Origin: Sneathiella aquimaris
Lineage (GTDB): Bacteria > Pseudomonadota > Alphaproteobacteria > Sneathiellales > Sneathiellaceae
NCBI RefSeq assembly: GCF_026409565.1
Contig: NZ_CP112881.1
Span: forward strand, 1,907,501-1,971,500
DNA: 64,000 nucleotides
Direction: 5' to 3'
Translations under genes and position numbers: made by a program
The notes under the pieces: model-generated
Databases searched by the model: none
The model's input: the letters and a program-made list of their open reading frames with translations, nothing else
Told to the model about the DNA's origin: nothing
Shown: one piece after another, positions 43,873 to 52,587 of the stretch
Layout: each line of letters starts with the position of its first letter
Position numbering within the stretch: position 1 is the first letter of the stretch

Positions 43873-45029
43873 ACCTGCCCCGCCTGATCCATAAAGACCA
43901 GGTCGGCCTGCCGGTCTGGTTTCAAAAGGCCAATTTTGTGATCCAGACCCATAAATCGAGCCGGGGTTTCACTGGCCATTTTAACGCTGTCCTCTAACGT
44001 CTGCCCTAATAGGTTGATGCTCCGCATTACGGCATCTTCCATCGAGATAGCCGACCCAGCAAGAACCCCTTCTGAAGTCGTGCAGCGACCCTGTTTGACG
44101 GTTATTTTCTCCCCCTGAAGGATAAAGTCTGGATTTTTACTGCCTACACAGGGCATGGCATCTGTAATCAGGATCGTGTGATCAGGTGTTTTGCTGGCGA
44201 TTGCATTTTTCAAGACCGCAGGATGCACATGATCTCCATCGGCAATAATGCTGCAATAACTGGACGGGGCTTGAAATGCGGCCCCGATGACCCCCGGTGC
44301 CCGGGATAGCATAGGGGGCATGGCATTGTATAAATGTGTAAAACCGGTCAGTCCGGCATTCACGGCATCCATTGTCTGCTCGTAAGTGGCGTCTGTATGG
44401 CCAGCCGCGACAATAACGCCGGCCTGAACCAGCGCCTGAATGAAATCAGATGAAACTTTTTCCGGGGCGAGAGTGATTAAAACATGATCAAGCCCAAACT
44501 CATCCAGTAGATCGAGAAATTTGTCTTCAAAATTGCGAATGAAGCGTTCGTTATGAACCCCTTTTTTGACAGGATTTAAATACGGGCCTTCAAAATGCAG
44601 CCCTTTAATAGAGAGGGGATATGCAGATTGAATATCACAATAGGCCCCTGCAAATCGGCGCATGATGTCAAATTCATCAGTGATCAGGGTGGGCAGCATT
44701 GACGTCGTCCCAAACGGCAAGTGGGCTCGCGCCACCTTTTCCAGACCACTCATTGTAGGGGCATCATTCAGTAGAATGCCGCCGCCGCCATTGACTTGAA
44801 TGTCGAAAAAGCCGGGGACAAGAAAACCCGATCCCAAATCCCTTATTTTGGCATCCTCCGGGACTCTGTCTCTGGATAACACCGATTTGATTTTGCCTGC
44901 GGTAACATGCAGAAGGTGATCGGTCGCCCACTCACCATCAATCAGCAGAAAACCTGCCGTGATGTAATCAAAATCAGAAAGGGTGGATATGTTACCAGAC
45001 GCCAAAATAGATCCCCCGCTCTTTTGCAT
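43848..45029 (-). CDS. nagA: N-acetylglucosamine-6-phosphate deacetylase
   Basis: 393 residues from the ATG at 45029 (an ATG at 45047 is also possible); the start lies inside the 3' end of the sulfatase gene. NagA motifs: DIQVNGGGGILLND, GLHFEGPYLNPVKKGVHNER with the catalytic Glu, VAAGHTDATYEQ and GFTHLYNAMPP with the metal His residues, IIADGDHVHP, and ILITDAMPCVG with the catalytic Asp. It removes acetyl from GlcNAc-6-P. nagB is not in the window. Together with the sulfatase it hints at use of sulfated amino sugars. Confidence 0.92.
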   Translation of the reverse strand: MQKSGGSILASGNISTLSDFDYITAGFLLIDGEWATDHLLHVTAGKIKSVLSRDRVPEDAKIRDLGSGFLVPGFFDIQVNGGGGILLNDAPTMSGLEKVARAHLPFGTTSMLPTLITDEFDIMRRFAGAYCDIQSAYPLSIKGLHFEGPYLNPVKKGVHNERFIRNFEDKFLDLLDEFGLDHVLITLAPEKVSSDFIQALVQAGVIVAAGHTDATYEQTMDAVNAGLTGFTHLYNAMPPMLSRAPGVIGAAFQAPSSYCSIIADGDHVHPAVLKNAIASKTPDHTILITDAMPCVGSKNPDFILQGEKITVKQGRCTTSEGVLAGSAISMEDAVMRSINLLGQTLEDSVKMASETPARFMGLDHKIGLLKPDRQADLVFMDQAGQVQEVLTTF

Positions 45030-46566
45030 TATCCGTTTTTTCCTCAATGGTGTCGTGCGCCACGGTAAAGCGTGTCTTTCGGGCTCTTATCCATTGATTG
45101 ATCCGATTTTCGAAGGACTGGCAGCGTTCAGCCTGAGACGGATCACGGGCGAGGTCGTTCTGTTCCTTAGGATCATTTACCAAATCAAAAAGCTGAGGAT
45201 CAAAACCATCGAAAGAAACGTATTTCCATTCTTTGGTGCGTATCATATAGCCGCGTGTTTGGTCCGGGGCCAATCCTAATGAAAGGCGCGCGTTTCGCCA
45301 TGCATAATCGACTTCACTAAAGACAGCATCCCGCCAGACAACAGAAGTGTCCTGTTTTATCAGGGGCGATAAAGAACGGCCTTCCAGAAGATGCGGTTTT
45401 TCACGGCCGCCCAGGGCATCTATGAAGGTAGGGATCAGGTCAATTGCTTCGACAAGGTTTTCGTCTGTGTGACCGCGGCTTACATCGGCTGTTGGATCCG
45501 GATCAACGACGATCAATGGTATCCTGACACTTTCTTCATGAAATAACTCTTTTTCACCCAGCCAGTGATCCCCCAAATAGTCTCCGTGATCGCTGGTGAA
45601 AACTATGAGAGTATCTTCAAGGCGGCCCTGTTCTTCAAGAAAACCCATAAGTCGGCCAATATTGTCATCTATTTCCGAAATGAGCCCCATATAGGCGGGT
45701 ATGACGTGTTTTCGTTTGGTTTCATCCGAAAAATTGACACTCTCCTCATGTTTCATGAATGCGTCTACAACAGGGTGCGGATGCTCCTTTTCCTGTTCAT
45801 TGCGATTGGCCGGAAGAACGTCTTCTGGTCCGTACATATTGTGGTAGGGGGACGGCGCGATATAGGGCCAATGTGGCTTGATAAAACTAAGATGCAGGCA
45901 CCAGGGCTGATCCCCCAGCTCTGATATTTTTGCCATGGCTTTATCTGTCATATAGGCGGTTTCAGAATGTTCGGCCCGGACCTCTGCTTTTAAATGAGCG
46001 TTCCTTAGAAACCAGCCGCTTTGTAACGCGCCCGTGTCGTCCCGGCCTGAATTTGCGGCTGTATGCCACGGATTGTCACCTTCATATCCCATGTCTCGCA
46101 GGTAGGTATTGTAGGCAAGGTTGGGGTCGGTCAATTGATCGGGGTGCAATCCGTCATCGCGCTCCCACGGCTCAAAGCCACATTGGGCGGCAAGAACCCC
46201 GTTTTTTGAAAGCGGATCAATTCCAAGACGATCCATATTGGCCCGATCAGCACTCATATGTGTTTTCCCCAGAAGGCCGGTTTGCACCCCCAGTTCCCGC
46301 ATATGATCCCCAAGCGTTGGCTGCGCGATATTCAGGGGAACACCGTTATATGTGGCACCATGGCTGAACATATAGCGACCCGTGTAAAAACACATGCGTG
46401 AAGACCCGCAAACAGGGGCTTGTACATAGGCCCTTGAGAAGTTAACCCCGCGGGCCGCCAATTGGTCGATGTTCGGCGTTTTGATTGTCGGATGACCGTT
46501 ACAAGCGAGATAATCCGCTCGCAACTGATCACACATGATAAACAGTATATTTCGGGTTTTAGACAT
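44992..46566 (-). CDS. Sulfatase/phosphonate-monoester-hydrolase-type enzyme
   Basis: 524 residues from the ATG at 46566, which overlaps the upstream hydrolase gene by eight bases. Alkaline-phosphatase-fold motifs: ILFIMCDQLRADYLACNGHP (metal Asp), KTPNIDQLAARGVNFSRAYV, LLGKTHMS, LSFIKPHWPY and IVFTSDHGDYLGDHWLGEKE. The nucleophile region reads APVCGSSRMCFYTGRY: the Cys that becomes formylglycine is present, with Ser in place of the usual Pro at +2. Cytoplasmic (no signal peptide), like phosphonate monoester hydrolases and choline sulfatases. Confidence 0.88.
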   Translation of the reverse strand: MSKTRNILFIMCDQLRADYLACNGHPTIKTPNIDQLAARGVNFSRAYVQAPVCGSSRMCFYTGRYMFSHGATYNGVPLNIAQPTLGDHMRELGVQTGLLGKTHMSADRANMDRLGIDPLSKNGVLAAQCGFEPWERDDGLHPDQLTDPNLAYNTYLRDMGYEGDNPWHTAANSGRDDTGALQSGWFLRNAHLKAEVRAEHSETAYMTDKAMAKISELGDQPWCLHLSFIKPHWPYIAPSPYHNMYGPEDVLPANRNEQEKEHPHPVVDAFMKHEESVNFSDETKRKHVIPAYMGLISEIDDNIGRLMGFLEEQGRLEDTLIVFTSDHGDYLGDHWLGEKELFHEESVRIPLIVVDPDPTADVSRGHTDENLVEAIDLIPTFIDALGGREKPHLLEGRSLSPLIKQDTSVVWRDAVFSEVDYAWRNARLSLGLAPDQTRGYMIRTKEWKYVSFDGFDPQLFDLVNDPKEQNDLARDPSQAERCQSFENRINQWIRARKTRFTVAHDTIEEKTDNAKERGIYFGVW

Positions 46567-47407
46567 GAGTTTCTTTTGAGTAGGGAGTTCCATTGAGAAA
46601 ACTGAAGATTTCCTGCCAGGCAACCGGGTTTTCTTTCATAAATAAATGACCGCCTTCATAAACCCGCAAGGTTGCCCCGGGAATAGCCTCTGCAATGGCT
46701 TCTGAATTATGGACAGGTGTAATGCCATCATCCTGTCCACAGGCGACCAAGGTAGGGCAGGAGATCTGTGGTAACTGATCATAGATATCATGATCCCTTC
46801 GGGCTTTCATCTGGGCCTTCATGGCAGCTTTTTTTACAGGATCATTAAGGGTGGCGGATGCACTTTGGAAATGATACGCAAAAATTTCTTCAGCCTCTTT
46901 GGGATTGGCCCGTTGCCACTCATCATGGTGTTTTAAATTCAATAATTTCATGAAGGCTTGCGCATACTCGTTGGCGGTTAACTCCTGAAGTTCCTGAAGC
47001 GGATAGGACGACCCGCCAGCACCGCCGCTGCTTGTGCAACACAGGACAAGACGGGTTACTCTTTCTGGATGATGTACGGCAAAATGCTGGGCGATCATAC
47101 CACCAAAACTAATGCCAACGATATGGGCTTTTTCCCAGCCCAGGTGAACCATAAGATGGGCAACGTCATCCGCGTAAGCACCCATGTCCGGTGCTTGTTG
47201 AGGAGAAGAGGATTGCCCCATGCCACGGTTATCAAAACTCAGGATGGTAAATTTTTCAGAGCCAGGAACATCAAAGATATTCGGTTTATGCCGGGTGTCT
47301 GAATTGGTTCCCGAAATCAAGATCGTTTTCGGGCCTTCTCCTGATATTTTATAAAAAAGAGAATGGTCGCCTAAATTAAAAAATCCGCGTTGATATTTTT
47401 GGCTCAT
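46559..47407 (-). CDS. Alpha/beta-hydrolase
   Basis: 282 residues. Nucleophile elbow HIVGISFGGMIAQHFAVHHP, oxyanion region ILISGTN, acid in VACGQDDGITP and the catalytic His in VYEGGHLFMKEN. FTILSFDNRGMGQSS is typical of the RsbQ/3-oxoadipate enol-lactonase-like group. It overlaps the sulfatase by eight bases, so hydrolase-sulfatase-nagA form one coupled unit. Substrate unknown. Confidence 0.88.
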   Translation of the reverse strand: MSQKYQRGFFNLGDHSLFYKISGEGPKTILISGTNSDTRHKPNIFDVPGSEKFTILSFDNRGMGQSSSPQQAPDMGAYADDVAHLMVHLGWEKAHIVGISFGGMIAQHFAVHHPERVTRLVLCCTSSGGAGGSSYPLQELQELTANEYAQAFMKLLNLKHHDEWQRANPKEAEEIFAYHFQSASATLNDPVKKAAMKAQMKARRDHDIYDQLPQISCPTLVACGQDDGITPVHNSEAIAEAIPGATLRVYEGGHLFMKENPVAWQEIFSFLNGTPYSKETHV

Positions 47408-47484
47408 TCAGGGATCCGGCAAAGTGAAATAGAAGTTCGCCAGTGTCGCAGTGGTAAGCAGATTTTGCAAGCAGGGAACAGCCG

Positions 47485-50088
47485 TTAATCTTGAGTTGTT
47501 TGAGAACCTGGTTTCGGAGTGAAATCGGCGTTTGCAAACTCATGAAGTTTTTCGATGGCTTCATCACATTTTTGCAGCAATTCGGGGATGCGTTTGAACG
47601 CCTTATCATATTTGTTTTCTTTGCAAAGCGTATCGATTTGGATGGCGACACTCGATGCAGACATAAGTCCAAATTGGCCAAAGATGCTTTTCAACATATG
47701 AACCTCTCGGCGCAGCCTTTCAGTGTCCTTCTTATGATGTGCGGTTGTTATCTCCCTGTACCGGATTTCATACTGATCGAACATTTTTCGAACGAGGTTA
47801 TGAACTATCTTCGTTCCGAGTACGTCGGTAAGTTCATTAATGAAGTGCGGATCGAGAATAACGCTCGGGCGCGATTTTTTATGAGCTTTGGGTTGAATTT
47901 CCGGTATGCAATGTCCGGTTGCGTCTTTTTGCGCCGCGGTGGTGTTGGTTGTTCCGTATGGTTGCGTGGTGTGCTTAAACAGACAAAGAACCAGTCCGTT
48001 TTGCGAAAAATGGGTAATCTGGAGTGAGACGATATCAGGACCCAGTTGAACGTCAGGAACAGTTTGGGCCCGGGGTTTTGCGTTTGGGCTCTCCGCATGG
48101 CTGGTGAGATGGAAGATCAAGTCCCGGTTTCGATCAAGGTCGATCTTCAGGAAACGGATTAAATCAGTGTAGTGCGATCCTTCTTTGAACGTTTTACGAT
48201 TGAGATCGAGCATTTCGAATAAATCGGTGTTGCAGGAGACAAGAATGTGCTGATCGTCAAAAATGCAAATACCGGCGGGAATACCGGCCAGCATATCCTT
48301 TAGAATGGACTGATTGTTCAAAATCGATGTTTCCGACGGCTGAAAACCAGCCGTATCAGTCCAAATTTCGATACTACCGGATGACGGTAATCGGATTTCA
48401 CAGAATTGCAATATCCTGCCGTCGGACCATTTCTGCAAGATCCAGTCATGCCCCTGTTTATGTTCTTTAAGACGCCGTTGTATCCAGTGTTGCTCCGATC
48501 CCACTGCGTCAGTAACTTTACCGCTATAGGCTGACGCCGTAAGCAACTCGACAAATTCCAGACCGGGCTCAATTATCCCTTTAAATTGATTGTTAAACCT
48601 AACAAACCTGTCATTGAAAAGGATCAACCGGTCGTGTTGATCAAAGGTTGCAATTCCTGCGGGGAGTTTCTCCAGAAGTTCCAGAACGAGAGTTTCCTGA
48701 TCAGCAATGCTTTGGGTGTGGGAAACTCGAACGTAAAGGCCCGCGAGTAGCTCGGTGATTGATTTGGAAATATCCAGAAACAGCGTATCCAGCGGTGCCG
48801 GTTTTGTTCTGAAAAATTCAAGGATAGCTACGGTTTTGTTATCAACGATAACCGGCAGACCAAAACCGGATTTTAATCCTGATGCTCTAAAGGCATCCAG
48901 TCGTCTGAAGTCAGTATTGTCTGACACGTCTGTCAGACAGGATAGCTGGCAGGTTTCCCATATCGTCCCAGTGAACCCTTGCCCATATTCAATCTCCTTA
49001 TCAATCGTCGCTTTCTGAAACGCGGCAAAACGTTCGGGCGTGTCAGAAAACCAATGATGTTTAAACGCGTCTGTTTCCGGGTTAATGACAAGCGCATGAC
49101 CCAGATCCCATTGTCCAAATCGCGTGAGAATTTTGACATTTTTGTACAGGGCATCTGTAAAGCTTGTTGAAGCAGTCGCAATGGAGGTCCCCTTGTTCAG
49201 AATATCAATTGCAACAGTCTGTCGGTTAGCGATTGCCGAGAGTGATTTTTCCTTCTGCAAGATCCTGAGAGACCGGGCCAGAAGTCCGGCAAACAAAAAC
49301 AGATATCCGAGAGTTCGGCTGAGTTCCTGCCCGATAGTATCAAAAAGAAGACTGTGTCCTTGTTTACCGAAAATCCAAAGCGTTGGAAAAAGGAGCGAAA
49401 GCACCATCAAAAAAAGCCAGAAGTCTGCACGGTACGGGGACAGGTGCTTTCTGGTGGCAAAGATGAGTGCGGCTCCGCTTTGGATACCCAGAAGGCCGAG
49501 CAGGATGGGTATTAAATGGTCTGCAAAAAATTCTGAAATAGGGATGACTTCGCCAAACAGACTTATTCCTGAAGTAATCAGGAAGAATATACTGAACAAC
49601 AGATAGACACTTTTTGAAGAAAAGGGCGTGTTGATAAAACGGGTTCGGTGAAGCGCTATAACACCGGACATCACGGTTAGAAACAGTACAATAAAGAACG
49701 AATAGTAGGACAAGGCGGTCTTGGAATAATCAAAAGTCCGCATAGGATTAAAATGAGGGAGGGAGGCAAAACGTTCACCTTCAAAAAAGACGGCACCGCC
49801 CAACAACAGGATAAGAAGAAGAGAAAAACGGGTAGGGTTTCTATAATGAAATATGAAGATCGATATAAAAAGGATGCCACTCAAGAGAATATTGGCGGAT
49901 TGCATGGAAAGACTGAATTCCGCTGTTTGTTTGGCTCCTAGCCACAGTGTTGCCAGGAGCGGGGGTAAGACGATGGTTAGGATTAATCCCATAGTAAGAT
50001 AATCCGGGTTCCCTAATGATCGTCGCCTGATATCCGGGATTACCCGGGCGCGCTTTCGGTCCTGATGGCTATCACTGAAGAAGGCCAT
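47485..50088 (-). CDS. Membrane sensor with GAF, two PAS and a C-terminal HPt domain, no kinase
   Basis: 867 residues. About eight membrane helices in residues 30-285, a GAF-like domain at about 295-460 (TRFGQWDLGHALVINPE, SGFGLPVIVDNKTVAILEFF), PAS 1 at about 485-600 (LEKLPAGIATFDQHDRLILF), PAS 2 at about 625-735 (LAGIPAGICIFDDQHILVSC), and a C-terminal HPt with His797 in RLRREVHMLKSIFGQFGLMS. No HisKA, HATPase, GGDEF or receiver is present, so it cannot phosphorylate itself in the usual way. Its start overlaps the HATPase gene by 17 bases. Probably the last gene of the chemosensory block. Confidence 0.82.
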   Translation of the reverse strand: MAFFSDSHQDRKRARVIPDIRRRSLGNPDYLTMGLILTIVLPPLLATLWLGAKQTAEFSLSMQSANILLSGILFISIFIFHYRNPTRFSLLLILLLGGAVFFEGERFASLPHFNPMRTFDYSKTALSYYSFFIVLFLTVMSGVIALHRTRFINTPFSSKSVYLLFSIFFLITSGISLFGEVIPISEFFADHLIPILLGLLGIQSGAALIFATRKHLSPYRADFWLFLMVLSLLFPTLWIFGKQGHSLLFDTIGQELSRTLGYLFLFAGLLARSLRILQKEKSLSAIANRQTVAIDILNKGTSIATASTSFTDALYKNVKILTRFGQWDLGHALVINPETDAFKHHWFSDTPERFAAFQKATIDKEIEYGQGFTGTIWETCQLSCLTDVSDNTDFRRLDAFRASGLKSGFGLPVIVDNKTVAILEFFRTKPAPLDTLFLDISKSITELLAGLYVRVSHTQSIADQETLVLELLEKLPAGIATFDQHDRLILFNDRFVRFNNQFKGIIEPGLEFVELLTASAYSGKVTDAVGSEQHWIQRRLKEHKQGHDWILQKWSDGRILQFCEIRLPSSGSIEIWTDTAGFQPSETSILNNQSILKDMLAGIPAGICIFDDQHILVSCNTDLFEMLDLNRKTFKEGSHYTDLIRFLKIDLDRNRDLIFHLTSHAESPNAKPRAQTVPDVQLGPDIVSLQITHFSQNGLVLCLFKHTTQPYGTTNTTAAQKDATGHCIPEIQPKAHKKSRPSVILDPHFINELTDVLGTKIVHNLVRKMFDQYEIRYREITTAHHKKDTERLRREVHMLKSIFGQFGLMSASSVAIQIDTLCKENKYDKAFKRIPELLQKCDEAIEKLHEFANADFTPKPGSQTTQD

Positions 50089-51010
50089 TATCAGCCTGAC
50101 GTAATATGCTCACTTTGACCTGATTGCCGCGTCCCAGATATTCCAGATCGTCGAAACAGATTTGTTTCGCCACCTGAATACCTCGTCCATGAAAGCTGGT
50201 AAAATTATCCAAAGACATTCTTTTGGGTTTTTGGGGCAAGGCATCCAGATATTCTGACACGTTAAAGCCCGGTCCTTCATCGGAGATCGTGAAACTTATT
50301 CCGTCTGGTGTTTGTACAAATTCAATTGTTGCGGACCGTTTTCCAAGGTCTGGATCAAGAAGTCGTTTCAAAATCTCGGACTGCCATCTTCCAGCATTAA
50401 GTAACTGTCCCTTTTCTTCAAAAGAAATTTCAAGATTTCCGTGCTCAATACTGTTGATCATAAGTTCAAGCAATCCAACCGCAGCGTCACTGCTGTTCGG
50501 GCAGATCAGGGAAAGAAGTTGGGAGAGTGATTTTGCTTCTGAAAGTGTCCGGTAGGTAAAAGATCCTTTTGTCATTGCTTTCAACGAATGAACAACGGAA
50601 TTCAGGTCCTCACTTAACGCCTTTTTCTGCTGATAATGACGATGGTAATCGGTCACAGTGTTTCTAACCGCATCCACGTCGATAGGGAGCGGAAGGATCT
50701 CCGAAGCTTGTGCCAGTAAGCCGGGTACCATGGTTTCAATATCGTCCGGATTGAGAAGCAGAACCAGTGAAACATCCGTGAAGCGGGAATCTCCCAAGGT
50801 ATCTGCTAGTCGGTTATTAAGTGTTGGGGAGCACTGGGTGAGATCGACCACAATGACCCGTGGATCTTCAGCAATCATGTGAGGGGTTTCAACAAACGCA
50901 TTGGCCGATAAAATGGAAAAGTTGGATCCCGTTTCAGTCAAATGGTCAAATGCAGGAGGTTGTTGTTCCGTTGAATAGAGAAGCAAGGCTTGCTCGGCGT
51001 TAGACGACAT
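50072..51010 (-). CDS. Receiver-like plus HATPase_c protein (RsbW-like anti-sigma/switch kinase)
   Basis: 312 residues from the ATG at 51010 (one at 51025 is possible); both overlap the phosphatase gene. Residues 1-130 resemble a receiver (DPRVIVVDLTQCSPTLNN, ILPLPIDVDAVRNTV) without its normal acidic pair. Residues about 150-310 are an HATPase_c domain: N box LLELMINSIEHGNLEIS, G1 box SDEGPGFNVSEYL, G2 region FHGRGIQVAKQICFDDLEYL. The layout fits a switch protein that binds a STAS antagonist. Its target (sigma factor or other) is not visible here. Confidence 0.8.
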   Translation of the reverse strand: MSSNAEQALLLYSTEQQPPAFDHLTETGSNFSILSANAFVETPHMIAEDPRVIVVDLTQCSPTLNNRLADTLGDSRFTDVSLVLLLNPDDIETMVPGLLAQASEILPLPIDVDAVRNTVTDYHRHYQQKKALSEDLNSVVHSLKAMTKGSFTYRTLSEAKSLSQLLSLICPNSSDAAVGLLELMINSIEHGNLEISFEEKGQLLNAGRWQSEILKRLLDPDLGKRSATIEFVQTPDGISFTISDEGPGFNVSEYLDALPQKPKRMSLDNFTSFHGRGIQVAKQICFDDLEYLGRGNQVKVSILRQADNGLLQ

Positions 51011-52253
51011 TGGCGTGCCCCTCATTTTTAATATGTATAATGGTTAGATCATCGTCAGCATGGGACCCTACGCGTTGATGGAAACGGTCGATCAGTTCTG
51101 AAAGCGATTTGGAGGGGGAATGTTCGTGGTACGCCTTCCAAATTTCATTTACTTCCTGTTCAAGCCCTTTTTCCCCGAGAAATCCCCCGTCCATGAGATC
51201 AACTTCAACCAATGCATCACTATATAAAATCAATTGCGCACCGATTGGAAAGTCTACAATGTTCACCGCATAATCCCAGTCAGGCCTTAATCCCAGTGGC
51301 ATTCCTTTTGACTCAAGAAGTGAAAAAGAATCGAAAGGGGCGCTGCTTTGTTTTAATAACGGCGGCTGTGTTCCCGCCGCTGAATATTCAAGGACATTGT
51401 TTGTCAGATCGAGACACCCAAACAGCATGGTTGCATAGGATCCTCTGGGCAAACTCTGATACAGAAACTGATTAAGTGCCTTCAGAAGCAGATCTGGTTG
51501 GTCATATAAACTGGTCGATGAACTAAGCCAGGTCTGCATCCTGAATGTATTGAGTGCGGCCGCCACACCATGACCTGAGAAATCTGCGATATAAAAAGCG
51601 ATCCGGTTTTCGTCGATGGGGTAAATGCCACCGATATCACCGCCCAATTCGGAGGAAGGCTCATAATGCCAGCCAATTCGTAATCCATAAAGAGAGTGAA
51701 ATGATATAAGTTCTTCTTCTGATGGGCAAATATCCAATTGCAATTGACGCGCCTGTTCAAGTTCGCTAGCCACCCGATCATGAAAGTCGGTCAGCTTTTC
51801 AACAAAAAATCGGTGTTCCAGATGGACTTTTGTACGCGCCAGGATTTCAAACTTTTTGATGGGCTTTACGATCATATCGGTGGCCCCTAGATCAAAGGCC
51901 CGCGTGATGTCTGCCGCAGTGTCGCGGCCGCTCTGAATTAAGATAGGAATACTGGCTGTTGACTGACGGGACCGAAGTTCTTTGCATAGTTCGAAGCCAT
52001 CCATGATGGGCATTTCAAGATCAAGGATTATAAGATCCGGAACTTGAAGTTCGATCACCTCTAACGCATCCTGTCCGTTTTCCGCATAACTGATGTTGAA
52101 ATACCCATCGGTCATTAGGCATGCACAGATTAATTCTCTGATTAGGTCAGAGTCATCAACAACCAGGATACGGGCATTCTTAATTTTCACATCATGGCGT
52201 GTTTTCAGTAGTTCGATAGTCGATTGGGTTTCACTGGCAGCAGAAGACATCAT
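51000..52253 (-). CDS. Receiver-PP2C (RsbU/SpoIIE-type) phosphatase response regulator
   Basis: 417 residues. Receiver at about 25-145 with the acidic pair VVDDSD, phosphoacceptor Asp78 in LIILDLEMPIMDGFE and Lys in DMIVKPIKKFE. A short coiled linker (DRVASELEQARQLQLDICP) leads to a PP2C domain: SSELGGDIGGIYPIDENRIA, ADFSGHGVAAALNTF, FGCLDLTNNVLEYSAAGTQP, LILYSDALVEV and ADDDLTIIHIK; the metal-binding Asp residues are kept. It should dephosphorylate the STAS antagonist encoded directly upstream (52264-52572) when its receiver is phosphorylated. Confidence 0.9.
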   Translation of the reverse strand: MMSSAASETQSTIELLKTRHDVKIKNARILVVDDSDLIRELICACLMTDGYFNISYAENGQDALEVIELQVPDLIILDLEMPIMDGFELCKELRSRQSTASIPILIQSGRDTAADITRAFDLGATDMIVKPIKKFEILARTKVHLEHRFFVEKLTDFHDRVASELEQARQLQLDICPSEEELISFHSLYGLRIGWHYEPSSELGGDIGGIYPIDENRIAFYIADFSGHGVAAALNTFRMQTWLSSSTSLYDQPDLLLKALNQFLYQSLPRGSYATMLFGCLDLTNNVLEYSAAGTQPPLLKQSSAPFDSFSLLESKGMPLGLRPDWDYAVNIVDFPIGAQLILYSDALVEVDLMDGGFLGEKGLEQEVNEIWKAYHEHSPSKSLSELIDRFHQRVGSHADDDLTIIHIKNEGHANVV

Positions 52254-52263
52254 CAGAACCTGT

Positions 52264-52572
52264 TCAGTCGTGCGTAATAGTCATTACTCGGTCAAATTGG
52301 GAAATTTCCAGCAATCGCTTAACCTGACCGGTTGGGGAACGGATCTCAAATCCAACTCCTTCTTTTTCGGCAGTTTCAAAGGCGATCATTAGCATCCCGA
52401 GGCCTGCGCTATCGATACTTTCAAGATGTTTTAGATCTATCTGACACTGACTTTGCTGATCTTTGTTTACCATCTTTAGAAGTTCACGAAATTTGTTGTG
52501 ATCTTCAAATGTTAGTTTTTCAGAGATTACTATCTCCAAAGTGCCATCAGACTTGTTTACCTGTTCTTTCAT
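52264..52572 (-). CDS. STAS-domain anti-sigma-factor antagonist (RsbV-like)
   Basis: 102 residues from the ATG at 52572, seven bases after GGAG; the ATG two codons earlier sits too close to it. Full STAS domain: EIVISEKLTFEDHNKFRELL, CQIDLKHLESIDSAGLGMLM and EIRSPTGQVKRLLEISQFD. The phosphorylatable Ser is the one in SIDSAGLGML (residue 55). It lies 10 bases before the PP2C gene and 15 bases after the soluble MCP gene. The STAS/HATPase/PP2C trio is the classical partner-switching set. Confidence 0.9.
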   Translation of the reverse strand: MKEQVNKSDGTLEIVISEKLTFEDHNKFRELLKMVNKDQQSQCQIDLKHLESIDSAGLGMLMIAFETAEKEGVGFEIRSPTGQVKRLLEISQFDRVMTITHD

Positions 52573-52587
52573 AAACATACTCCAATG

